Source: Caulobacter sp. SLTY (GTDB taxonomy: Bacteria > Pseudomonadota > Alphaproteobacteria > Caulobacterales > Caulobacteraceae). From it: DNA of 64,000 nucleotides. The DNA lies in assembly GCF_009905535.1 (NCBI RefSeq), contig NZ_JAAALA010000019.1:24095-88094 (forward strand), in the 5' to 3' direction. The notes under the pieces were generated by a model. It did no database searches. It saw only the letters and a program-made list of their open reading frames with translations, and was not told the origin of the DNA. Shown here piece by piece: positions 26,057 to 34,838 of this stretch. Each line of letters opens with the position of its first letter. Position 1 is the stretch's first letter. The translations under genes were made by a program, and so were the position numbers.

Positions 26057-26932
26057 TCAGTCGGCGGCGAAGGCCTCGGCCCGGTAGCCCTGGAAGTAGA
26101 GCAGCGCGGTGAGATCGGCGTGATCGACCCGCGCATGCGCCTGGGCGGCCACGACCGGCTTTGCGCGGTAGGCCACCCCAAGGCCGGCCGCCTCGATCAT
26201 CGCCAGGTCGTTGGCCCCGTCGCCGACCGCCAGTGTCTGGCTGAGGTTGAGGCCCAGGGCCACCGCCTCGCCCCGCAGCGACGCCAGCTTGGCCTCGCGG
26301 CCCAGGATCGGCTCGCCGACCAGGCCGGTCAACGCCGCACCATCTTCAAGCAGGGTGTTGGCCCGGTCTTCATGGAACCCGGCGGCGGCGGCTACGCGCT
26401 GGGTGAAAAAGGTGAAGCCGCCCGAGACCAGCAGGCAGCGAGCGCCGTGGGCGGCCATGGTGCGGACAAGGGCGTGGGCGCCGGGATTGAGCCGCACCCG
26501 CTCGTCGTAGCAGCGCTGCAGGGCCGCCAGGTCCAGCCCCTTCAGCATGGCCACCCGCTCACGCAGGGCGCCCTCGAAGGCCAGCTCGCCGCGCATGGCC
26601 CGCTCGGTGATTTCGGACACCTGCGCCTTCACGCCGGCGAAGTCGGCCAGTTCATCCAGGCATTCGCAGCCGATGATGGTCGAGTCCATGTCGGCGATGA
26701 GCAGACGCTTTGCCCGACCCTCCGCCGGCTGGACGCAGTGGTCGACGGGCAGGTCGGCGACCAGCCGATCGACCTCGCCGCGGAGGTCGGACAGCGCACC
26801 CTCGACGCTCAGGTCGAGGGCGCCGGGGCCGAGTTCGCCCTCGGCTTGGGCGCCGGTCTTGCGACGAACGAGGACGGAAGCCACCGAGACGGCTTGCGGA
26901 TCGGGGCTGACCAGGGTGATGGATAGGCGCAT
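26057..26932 (-). CDS. serB: Phosphoserine phosphatase
   Basis: This HAD-family enzyme makes serine from phosphoserine. The nucleophile motif '[24 protein letters not shown]' (DxDST), '[15 protein letters not shown]' and '[11 protein letters not shown]...[26 protein letters not shown]' are the four HAD motifs of SerB. The length of 291 residues is normal, with a short ACT-like N-terminus. Its ATG at 26932 overlaps the start of the divergent miaA gene by two bases, so the upstream control sequences of each gene lie inside the other. Confidence 0.95.
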   Translation of the reverse strand: MRLSITLVSPDPQAVSVASVLVRRKTGAQAEGELGPGALDLSVEGALSDLRGEVDRLVADLPVDHCVQPAEGRAKRLLIADMDSTIIGCECLDELADFAGVKAQVSEITERAMRGELAFEGALRERVAMLKGLDLAALQRCYDERVRLNPGAHALVRTMAAHGARCLLVSGGFTFFTQRVAAAAGFHEDRANTLLEDGAALTGLVGEPILGREAKLASLRGEAVALGLNLSQTLAVGDGANDLAMIEAAGLGVAYRAKPVVAAQAHARVDHADLTALLYFQGYRAEAFAAD

Positions 26933-27854
26933 GGAGCCCCGCATCTGGCTGATCGCCGGACCCACCGCAAGCGGCAAGTCCGCCCTGGCCCTGCGCCTGG
27001 CCCGAGAAATCGGTGGGGAGATCGTCAACGCCGACGCCCTGCAGCTTTACGCAGACCTGCGCACCCTGAGCGCGAGGCCCTCGCCGGAGGAGGAGGCGCA
27101 GGCGCCGCATCATCTGTTCGGGACCGTCGATGGCGCCGAAGGTTGGAGTGTCGGGCGCTGGTTGCGGGCGGGGAGCGAGCTGATCGAGGCGATCAATGGC
27201 CGGGGCCGACCGGCCATTCTGGTTGGCGGGACGGGGCTCTATTTCAAGGCCCTGACCCAGGGTCTGGCCGAGGTGCCTCCAGTTCCGGCGGCGGTGCGGG
27301 AGGCCGAGGAGGCGCGGTTCGAGGCGGAGGGCGAGGCGGCGGCGCGCGACCGGCTGCGGATGGCCGACCCGGCAGCGGAGGCGCGAATCGCGCCGGGCGA
27401 CCGACTCCGGCTGACCAGGGCGCTTGAGGTGCTGGCCGCCACAGGCAAGCCGCTGAGCGACTGGCAAGCCGAGACCCAGGGTCTGCTGGCGCCGGGCGAC
27501 TGGCGCGGCCTGGCGCTGGAGCCGCCGCGCGAGGCCGTTTATGCCCGCTGCGACGCGCGGCTGGCCGGGATGCTGCAGGCTGGTGCTTTGGACGAGGTCC
27601 GGAAGCTGACAGCGCGGGCGCTGGATCCGCGCCTGCCGGTGATGAAGGCGGTGGGGGTGAGGGAGTTCGCCTCCCACCTGGCCGGTGAAATGCCCCTCGA
27701 CAAAGCGTTGGACGACGCCCGACGGGAGACGCGCCGGTACGCTAAGCGACAGCTGACCTGGCTGCGTAACCAGATGGCCAACTGGTCGCGCATCAACGCG
27801 GTCGAGCCCGAGGCGCAGTGGTTACAATTGGAACAAACTTGCGCAAATCCCTGA
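26931..27854 (+). CDS. miaA: tRNA dimethylallyltransferase
   Basis: MiaA adds the isopentenyl group to A37 of tRNAs reading UNN codons. The P-loop '[34 protein letters not shown]', '[20 protein letters not shown]' and '[19 protein letters not shown]', plus the final '[17 protein letters not shown]' helix, identify the family. About 307 residues is usual. ATG 26931 and an in-frame ATG at 26919 are both possible; the first would share the CATG with the serB start. It ends 57 bases before the ilvB leader peptide. Confidence 0.95.
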   Translation: MEPRIWLIAGPTASGKSALALRLAREIGGEIVNADALQLYADLRTLSARPSPEEEAQAPHHLFGTVDGAEGWSVGRWLRAGSELIEAINGRGRPAILVGGTGLYFKALTQGLAEVPPVPAAVREAEEARFEAEGEAAARDRLRMADPAAEARIAPGDRLRLTRALEVLAATGKPLSDWQAETQGLLAPGDWRGLALEPPREAVYARCDARLAGMLQAGALDEVRKLTARALDPRLPVMKAVGVREFASHLAGEMPLDKALDDARRETRRYAKRQLTWLRNQMANWSRINAVEPEAQWLQLEQTCANP

Positions 27855-27910
27855 CTTGACCCGGCTTTGCGCGCGTGGCATGAAGAAAATCGTGGATTTG
27901 GAGCAAACTT
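27828..27910 (+). promoter_or_regulatory. ilvBN upstream region with a 13-base direct repeat
   Basis: TTGGAACAAACTT (27828-27840) and TTGGAGCAAACTT (27898-27910) are direct repeats 70 bases apart, differing at one position. Both are followed by GCGCAA within a few bases. TTGACC at 27856-27861 is a possible -35 element, but no good -10 follows. The repeats could bind a regulator; this is inference. Confidence 0.4.
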
Positions 27911-27911
27911 C

Positions 27912-27941
27912 GTGCGCAACGTGAGACTTGTACTTACCTAG
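27912..27941 (+). CDS. ilvBN leader peptide
   Basis: GTG CGC AAC GTG AGA CTT GTA CTT ACC TAG encodes MRNVRLVLT. Val and Leu codons make up four of the nine, in the arrangement V-R-L-V-L. It is directly followed by a hairpin (27941-27983, GCGGCCT with AGGCCGC and GGCGTG with CACGCC) and then a terminator at 27991. This is the classic layout of transcription attenuation by branched-chain aminoacyl-tRNA. Regulation of ilvBN by attenuation has, to my recollection, been reported in Caulobacter crescentus. Confidence 0.75.
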   Translation: MRNVRLVLT

Positions 27942-27990
27942 CGGCCTCGCGTGGCGTGTCCCCAGCACGCCGCTCAAGGCCGCATGCGCC

Positions 27991-28014
27991 AAAGGCCCCC
28001 CGCGGGCCTTTTTT
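27991..28014 (+). terminator. ilvBN attenuator terminator
   Basis: AAAGGCCC and GGGCCTTT pair around CCCGC and are followed by a T-run (TTTTTT from 28009). It lies 37 bases before the ilvB start. AAGGCC at 27976-27981, in the preceding hairpin, is the same as the 5' arm of the terminator and could compete for its 3' arm. Confidence 0.85.
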
Positions 28015-28050
28015 GTTGCCCGAACGACCCCTGCCTCCCGAGACCGACAG

Positions 28051-29879
<1,829 letters not shown>

Positions 29880-29880
<1 letters not shown>

Positions 29881-30431
29881 TGAGTCTTCCCGCCCAACCC
29901 GCCTCCGCCTACGACCTTGCCCACGAGACCGAGGTTGAACAGCTCGCCACCTTCGCCCTGCTGGTCGATAACGAAGCCGGTGTGCTGCACCGCGTCGTCG
30001 GGCTGTTCGCCGCGCGGGGCTACAACATCGACAGCCTCACCGTCGCCGAGACCGACCGCAAGGCCCACACCAGCCGGATCACCATCGTCACCCGCGGCGC
30101 CCACCATGTGCTCGAGCAGATCGAGGCGCAGCTCGAGAAGGTAGTCAGCGTCCGCCGCGTTCAGGACGTCACCCGTGATCCCAACGGGGTCGAGCGCGAG
30201 CTGGCGCTGGTCAAGGTAAAGGGCGCCGGGGCCGACCGGGTCGAGGCGCTGCGGGTGTCGGAAATCTTCCGTGCCAAGGTGATCGACACCACGTCGGAGA
30301 GCTTCGTCTTCGAGATCACCGGGGCGCCGGGCAAGATCGACAGCTTCGTCGAGCTGATGCGGCCGCTGGGCCTGGTCGAGCTGTCTCGCACTGGGGTTCT
30401 GTCTATCGAGCGCGGCCCAGACGCCATGTAG
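29880..30431 (+). CDS. ilvN: Acetolactate synthase, small (regulatory) subunit
   Basis: The 183-residue subunit starts with an ACT domain ('TFALLVDNEAGVLHRVVGLFAARGYNIDSLTVAETDRKAHTSRITIVTRG') followed by the ALS_ss_C domain ('RELALVKVKGAGADRVEALRVSEIFRAKVIDTTSESFVFEITGAPGKIDSFVELMRPLGLVELSRTGVLSIERG'). It confers feedback inhibition by valine. The start overlaps the ilvB stop by one base. ilvC, which would follow in many bacteria, is 16 kb away on the other strand. Confidence 0.97.
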
Positions 30432-30488
30432 GGAGCCGGTTGCGGGGACGGGCGTTGTGCTTGCCGACCCCCAACTCCGGAGACCACC

Positions 30489-30908
30489 ATGAGCGACCTC
30501 GACCTCAAGGACATCGCCAAGAAATTCAAGCACATCGACATCGCCATCCTGACGACCAAGAAGCCCGGCGGCGACCTGGACGCCCGGCCGATGAGCAACA
30601 ATGGCGACGTGGACTATGACGGCGACTCCTACTTCTTCACCACCGATGAGAAGCGTGTGGTCGCTCAGATCAAGGCCGACCCGAACGTCAACCTGGGCTT
30701 CACCGGCAAGCACGGTTTCTGGGCCTCGGTCGATGGCACGGCCGAACTGATCCAGGACAAGGCCGCCTTCAAGGACCATTGGACCAAGGATCTCGACGCC
30801 TGGTTCGAGGACGGCATCGACACCGCCGGCCTGACCCTGATCAAGGTCCACGCCGACAAGATCCGCTATTGGGACAAGATGGACGAGGGTGAACTCACCG
30901 TCCGATAA
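30489..30908 (+). CDS. FMN-binding split-barrel protein, pyridoxamine-phosphate-oxidase-like (general stress protein family)
   Basis: This 139-residue protein has the PNPOx-like split barrel ('HIDIAILTTKKPGGDLDARPMSNNGDVDYDGDSYFFTTDEKRVVAQIKADPNVNLGFTG' and 'WASVDGTAELIQDKAAFKDHWTKDLDAWFEDGIDTAGLTLIKVHADKIRYWD'). It matches the general stress protein 26 group, which bind flavin and usually lack true PNPOx activity. The start is well spaced from an upstream 'CCGGAGACCACC'. It ends 40 bases before the tmRNA. Confidence 0.88.
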   Translation: MSDLDLKDIAKKFKHIDIAILTTKKPGGDLDARPMSNNGDVDYDGDSYFFTTDEKRVVAQIKADPNVNLGFTGKHGFWASVDGTAELIQDKAAFKDHWTKDLDAWFEDGIDTAGLTLIKVHADKIRYWDKMDEGELTVR

Positions 30909-30949
30909 CGCCCCTTTCGTTCGGCGGCCCGAGCGCCTATATTGAAGGT

Positions 30950-31285
30950 GTTCGGGCTTGCTCGGACTATGGAGATAAACGCGCACGTAATAAGCGGACT
31001 GGACCCGGGTGCGATTCCCGGCGGCTCCACCAATCTCTCCCGAGTTATCACGGGAAGCGCGGGGCCGATCAGCATCGACAGACGTGTAAAGGTGATTGCT
31101 TTCTCTCGGCTTGACCCACCGTTTCGGGTCTTTAACTAACTGCGAACGATAACTTCGCTGAAGAGTTTGCTGTCGCCGCGTAATGCGGTGCCGGCGAATT
31201 CGCCTTAAAGCCCTGCGGGTTTAGCACCTTCAGGCGGGGCCCGGGGGGAGCCTGGCAACAGAATCTCCCCACCTTTCAAGTCTAG
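30950..31285 (+). ncRNA. ssrA: Permuted two-piece transfer-messenger RNA
   Basis: The acceptor piece is first: its T-arm (CCGGGTGCGATTCCCGG) and GGCTCCACCA end at 31032. The coding piece starts GGGGCC at 31061. GGGGCC pairs with GGCTCC of the acceptor with a G3:U70 wobble, the alanine identity element. ACGTGT (31082-31087) pairs with GCACGT (30983-30988) as helix H2. The tag frame 31142-31183 and a late pseudoknot (GGGGGGAG...CTCCCC) follow. The 5' and 3' limits (about 30950 and 31285) are estimates. It rescues stalled ribosomes. Confidence 0.93.
31142..31183 (+). other. tmRNA tag-peptide reading frame
   Basis: GCG AAC GAT AAC TTC GCT GAA GAG TTT GCT GTC GCC GCG TAA encodes ANDNFAEEFAVAA. 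With the alanine from the tmRNA charge, the tag is AANDNFAEEFAVAA, the same tag I know from Caulobacter crescentus. The AVAA end is the ClpX recognition site and the AANDNFAEE part is bound by SspB. Confidence 0.95.
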
Positions 31286-31491
31286 GGGCCACGTCTGCCC
31301 CGACCGGCGGTACATCACGGATCCGTGGCCGGTAACCCGCCCGTGACCGCCGTGAGCGTTGACCTGCCCGGCGATACAGGCCAGTTCCGGACGCTCTGAC
31401 AGACGGGCGAAAAGCCCGCAGCAACGGAATTCCGTGAAGCCGGCGGAGAGGCGCGCAAGACCTCCCAACCGGCTCGCGCTTGGGAGCCTCA
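31286..31491 (+). promoter_or_regulatory. Structured leader of pyk, with a hairpin that hides the Shine-Dalgarno sequence
   Basis: Several stems can be drawn: GAGCGT with ACGCTC, CCTG with CAGG inside it, the GAAAA-looped CGGGC/GCCCG, and ACGGAATTCCGT. The last is CTCCCAA (31462-31468) with TTGGGAG (31480-31486), so the ribosome binding site GGGAG, 5 bases before ATG 31492, is in the stem. I do not match it to a known riboswitch. Confidence 0.45.
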
Positions 31492-32958
31492 ATGCCCGGT
31501 CGTCACCACATCCTGCGCCGCCGTCGCGCCAAGGTCGTCGCTACGCTTGGGCCGGCCTCGGCTTCGGCTGAGATGATCGAGACGCTGCACAAGGGCGGGG
31601 CCGATGTGTTCCGGCTGAACTTCAGCCATGGCGACCATGCCGCCCACGCCCAGAACCTGGCCTGGATCCGGGCGCTGGAGAAGAAGACCGGACATCCGAT
31701 CGGGGTGCTGGCCGACGTCCAGGGGCCGAAGCTGAGAATCGGCCGGTTCAGCGGCGGCCACGTGACCCTGCAGAAGGGCCAGGCGTTCCGGCTCGACCTG
31801 TCGCCGACGCCTGGCGATGTGCGCCGAGTGCAGCTGCCGCACCCGGAGATCATCAACGCCGCGACGCCGGGGATGAACCTGCTGATCGACGACGGGAAAC
31901 TCAAACTCCGCGTCGATCATGTGCGTGAGGATCACCTGGAGACCACGGTGCTGGTCGCCGGGCGCCTGAGCGACCGCAAGGGCGTCAATGTGCCTGACGT
32001 GATGCTGCCGATTCCGGCCCTGACCAAGAAAGACCGTGAGGACCTGGCCTTCGCCCTGGAAGCCGGGGTCGATTATGTCGGCCTGTCGTTCGTCCAGCGG
32101 CCAGAGGACGTGGTCGAGGCCCGTGAGTTGGTCGGCGGCCGGGGATGGATCCTCACCAAGCTGGAAAAGCCGCAGGCGCTGGTGAACCTGGACGAGATCG
32201 TCGCGCTCAGCGATGCGGTGATGGTGGCCCGCGGCGACCTGGGGGTCGAGCTGCCGCCCGAGGAGGTGCCGCTGGCCCAGCGTCGCATCGTCCGCAAGGC
32301 CCGCGAACTGGGAAAGCCCGTGATTGTGGCCACCCAGATGATGGAGAGCATGATCAGCTCCCCTACCCCGACCCGCGCCGAGGCCAGCGACGTTGCTGGG
32401 GCGCTGTTCGAGGGGGCGGACGCGGTGATGCTGTCGGCGGAGACGGCGGCGGGGCAGTACCCGCTTGAAGCCGTCGACATGATGGACCGCATCCTGACCC
32501 GCACCGAGCGGGACGAGGAATGGCGCCGGGTGATCGACGACCGCCCGCTGGCCCCGGAGACCAACTCGGCCGGCGCGATCGCCGCCGCCGCCCGGGCGGT
32601 AGCCGACAGCAGCGGCGCCAAAGTGATCTGCGCCTTCACCCATGGCGGCTCCACCGCCCTTCGCATCGCCCGCCAGCGGCCGACCGCGCCGATCCTTGGC
32701 CTGACCCCGATCATCGAGACCGCGCGCCGCCTCGCGCTTGTCTGGGGCGTCCATCCCGTTCAGATTCCGCCGCACGACACCATGACCGCCGCCGTGTCGA
32801 GCGCCCTGCAGACCGCCCGCCGCGAAGGCTTCGCCACCTGGGGTGACGAGATCGTGGTCACCGCCGGCGTGCCCTTCAACACCCCCGGATCGACCAACGC
32901 CCTGCGGGTGGCCACCGTCTCGCGCGAACAGCCGAGCCCCGCCGGTGACGAGAAATAG
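31492..32958 (+). CDS. pyk: Pyruvate kinase
   Basis: The enzyme converts phosphoenolpyruvate and ADP to pyruvate and ATP, the last step of glycolysis. The 488-residue protein has 'AKVVATLGPASAS', 'VFRLNFSHGDH', 'VMVARGDLGVELPPEEVPLAQ' and the signature 'MMESMISSPTPTRAEASDVAGALFEGADAVMLSAETAAGQYP'. A C-terminal allosteric domain follows. ATG 31492 with GGGAG at 5 bases is preferred over the start 12 bases upstream. It lies between ssrA and sspB. Confidence 0.97.
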   Translation: MPGRHHILRRRRAKVVATLGPASASAEMIETLHKGGADVFRLNFSHGDHAAHAQNLAWIRALEKKTGHPIGVLADVQGPKLRIGRFSGGHVTLQKGQAFRLDLSPTPGDVRRVQLPHPEIINAATPGMNLLIDDGKLKLRVDHVREDHLETTVLVAGRLSDRKGVNVPDVMLPIPALTKKDREDLAFALEAGVDYVGLSFVQRPEDVVEARELVGGRGWILTKLEKPQALVNLDEIVALSDAVMVARGDLGVELPPEEVPLAQRRIVRKARELGKPVIVATQMMESMISSPTPTRAEASDVAGALFEGADAVMLSAETAAGQYPLEAVDMMDRILTRTERDEEWRRVIDDRPLAPETNSAGAIAAAARAVADSSGAKVICAFTHGGSTALRIARQRPTAPILGLTPIIETARRLALVWGVHPVQIPPHDTMTAAVSSALQTARREGFATWGDEIVVTAGVPFNTPGSTNALRVATVSREQPSPAGDEK

Positions 32959-33050
32959 CCTTTCGCCCCTCGCCCCCTGAATGAGCGTCTTTGCGACCGC
33001 CACGCGACCGGCTAGGTTGCGGCTTCAAGACGCAGGAACGTGTGCAGCTT

Positions 33051-33527
33051 ATGGCTCAGGACAAGCCCCCCCAGGACTTGATGCACTATGAGGCCATGGC
33101 CCAGGACGCTCTGCGCGGGGTGGTCAAGGCGGCGCTGAAGCGGGCCGCGGCGCCCGGCGGCCTGCCGGGCGATCACCACTTTTACATCACCTTCAAGACC
33201 CAGGCGCCGGGTGTGTCCGGCCCGCCGGAGGTGCTGAGCAAGTACCCTGACGAGATGACCATCATCCTGCAGCACCAGTACTGGGACCTGGCGCCGGGCG
33301 AGACCTTTTTCACCGTCACCCTGAAGTTTGGCGGCCAGCCCAAGCGGCTGTCGATTCCCTATGCGGCGGTGGTGCGGTTCTTCGACCCCTACGTCCAGTT
33401 CGGCCTGCAGTTCGAGGCGCCGGAAGTTTACACCCTGGCCGAGGACGAGGCCGAAGAGGCCGCGCCGGCCGCCGAGGGCGGTGAGGAGCCCAAGGTCGTT
33501 TCGCTGGACCAGTTCCGCAAGAAATGA
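33051..33527 (+). CDS. sspB: ClpXP adaptor SspB (alpha type)
   Basis: SspB tethers ssrA-tagged proteins to ClpX. The 158-residue product shows the SspB core: 'HFYITFKTQAPGVSGPPEVLSKYPDEMTIILQHQYWDLAPGETFFTVTLKFGGQPKRLSIPYAAVVRFFDPYVQFGLQF'. An acidic flexible linker (AEDEAEEAAPAAEGGEE) and the C-terminal ClpX-binding tail 'KVVSLDQFRKK' follow. It is the divergent alpha-proteobacterial form. Its substrate, the ssrA tag, is encoded 1.9 kb upstream. The stop overlaps the next gene's start by 4 bases. Confidence 0.95.
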   Translation: MAQDKPPQDLMHYEAMAQDALRGVVKAALKRAAAPGGLPGDHHFYITFKTQAPGVSGPPEVLSKYPDEMTIILQHQYWDLAPGETFFTVTLKFGGQPKRLSIPYAAVVRFFDPYVQFGLQFEAPEVYTLAEDEAEEAAPAAEGGEEPKVVSLDQFRKK

Positions 33528-33994
33528 GCGAAATCGCCTCGGACATGGCTGAAACGCTCAGCGACGAGGCGATCCTTCAGCGATTCCACAGCGCCAAGTC
33601 GCTGCCCAGCGGCTCCCGGACTCTCGGCTTCCGAGTCGAGGCGGTGAGCCAGGCTGAACAGCGGGTCGATATTTCGTTCGAGGCCCGCGCCGACCTGTTG
33701 GCCAACCCGATGGGCCAGGTTCAGGGCGGCTATGTCTGCGCCATGCTCGACGAATGCATGTCGGTCGCCGGGCTGGTCGCTTCCGGCATGACCTGCGTCA
33801 TGCCCACGCTGGAAATGAAGACCAGCTTCCTCCGGCCCGCCATGCCCGGCCCTCTGCGCGGCGTTGGCAAAGTGGTACGCTGGGGCAAGACCATCGCCTT
33901 CCTGGAAGGCGAATTATACGATGACCAGAACCGTCTGCTGGCCAAGGCGACCGCCACGGCCATGCCGACACCGTTCAAAAGCTTCAGGAAATAG
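33524..33994 (+). CDS. Hotdog-fold thioesterase (PaaI/YdiI-like)
   Basis: The 156-residue protein has the PaaI thioesterase fold: 'PMGQVQGGYVCAMLDECMSVAGLVASG' (the catalytic loop/helix with the acidic residue in MLDE), 'MPTLEMKTSFLRPAMPGPLRGVGKVVRWGKTIAFLEGELYDDQNRLLAKATATAM'. These enzymes hydrolyse acyl- or aryl-CoA thioesters. The start overlaps the sspB stop (ATGA). The functional link to SspB is not evident, and the substrate is unknown. Confidence 0.88.
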   Translation: MSEIASDMAETLSDEAILQRFHSAKSLPSGSRTLGFRVEAVSQAEQRVDISFEARADLLANPMGQVQGGYVCAMLDECMSVAGLVASGMTCVMPTLEMKTSFLRPAMPGPLRGVGKVVRWGKTIAFLEGELYDDQNRLLAKATATAMPTPFKSFRK

Positions 33995-34004
33995 GGGCGA
34001 GTTG

Positions 34005-34787
34005 ATGAAGCGCACCATCGCAACCATCGCCGGGGTCGTAGCCCTGGCCCTGGCCGGCGCGGCGCCGGCGGCGCCCAAGGGCTTTTCCGACTGGGCGGCG
34101 GTGGTCGTGGCCGGCGACTTCGTCGGCGCCCGTGGGGGACCGACCGAGACCTTCGACAATGCGCGGCGGGACATCGCCAAGACCCTTGTCGACCGGATGG
34201 GCTTCTCGCCCGCCAACATCCGCACCTATTCGGTGCGGCCGCAGCTTTACCAGGACACCAAGCCCGGCCGCAGCACCCTGTTCGGGGTCCAGAACGGCCT
34301 CAAGGACCTCGCCGGCAAGGCCAAGGGCGGCTGCCTGTTCTACTTCACCTCTCACGGGGCCAAATACGGCGCTTTCCTCAACGCCGAGAGGGAACAGGAC
34401 CAGCAGATCATCTTTCCGGTGGTGATGGCCGAGATCGTCGACAGCGCCTGCCCGAACCGCCCGACCATCGTGGTGGTCTCGACCTGCTTCTCGGGCGTCA
34501 ACGTGCCCCACCTGCAGAAGGGCGACAGGCTGGTGATGACTGCAGCCCGCAAGGACCGCAGCTCCTTCGGCTGCGGTGAAAGCAGTGTCTATCCCTACTT
34601 CGACCAGTGCTTCCTGGAGGAGGCCCAGAAGGCGCGCGACTTCGCCGTCCTGGCCACCGCCGTCAGCGGCTGTGTCTCGCGCATGGAGCGGGAAACCGGC
34701 ATGTCGCCGCCCTCCGAACCGCAAATCTGGATCGGCGACGGCATCAAACCGCTGCTCCCGCTTTACGCCTTCCGCAAGGGCGGATAG
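34005..34787 (+). CDS. Exported C13 (legumain-like) cysteine peptidase
   Basis: The 260-residue protein has a signal peptide (MKRTIATIAGVVALALAGAAPAA). The catalytic dyad of clan CD/C13 is seen as His in 'FYFTSHGAKYG' and Cys in 'IVVVSTCFSGVNV', with the N-terminal strand 'WAAVVVAGDFVGA...TFDNARRDIAKTLVDRMGF'. Legumain-like enzymes cleave after Asn/Asp; bacterial forms are rarely characterised. It starts 10 bases after the thioesterase stop and precedes a beta-lactamase-like gene. The substrate is unknown. Confidence 0.85.
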   Translation: MKRTIATIAGVVALALAGAAPAAPKGFSDWAAVVVAGDFVGARGGPTETFDNARRDIAKTLVDRMGFSPANIRTYSVRPQLYQDTKPGRSTLFGVQNGLKDLAGKAKGGCLFYFTSHGAKYGAFLNAEREQDQQIIFPVVMAEIVDSACPNRPTIVVVSTCFSGVNVPHLQKGDRLVMTAARKDRSSFGCGESSVYPYFDQCFLEEAQKARDFAVLATAVSGCVSRMERETGMSPPSEPQIWIGDGIKPLLPLYAFRKGG

Positions 34788-34838
34788 GCCTCTCCCTAAG
34801 GGCCCGTCGCAGCCAGGATGGGTGAGGGAGAGTTTGGG

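Noticed and set aside
31340..31440. Cobalamin-type riboswitch, because of GACCTGCC in the pyk leader
   Set aside because: The order of conserved boxes of the B12 aptamer is not present, and pyk is not a B12-related gene.
31205..31492. A 95-codon minus-strand frame over the tmRNA and the pyk leader
   Set aside because: It overlaps the tmRNA coding piece, whose tag and acceptor stem are certain. Frames like this are a known artefact on the antisense strand of ssrA.
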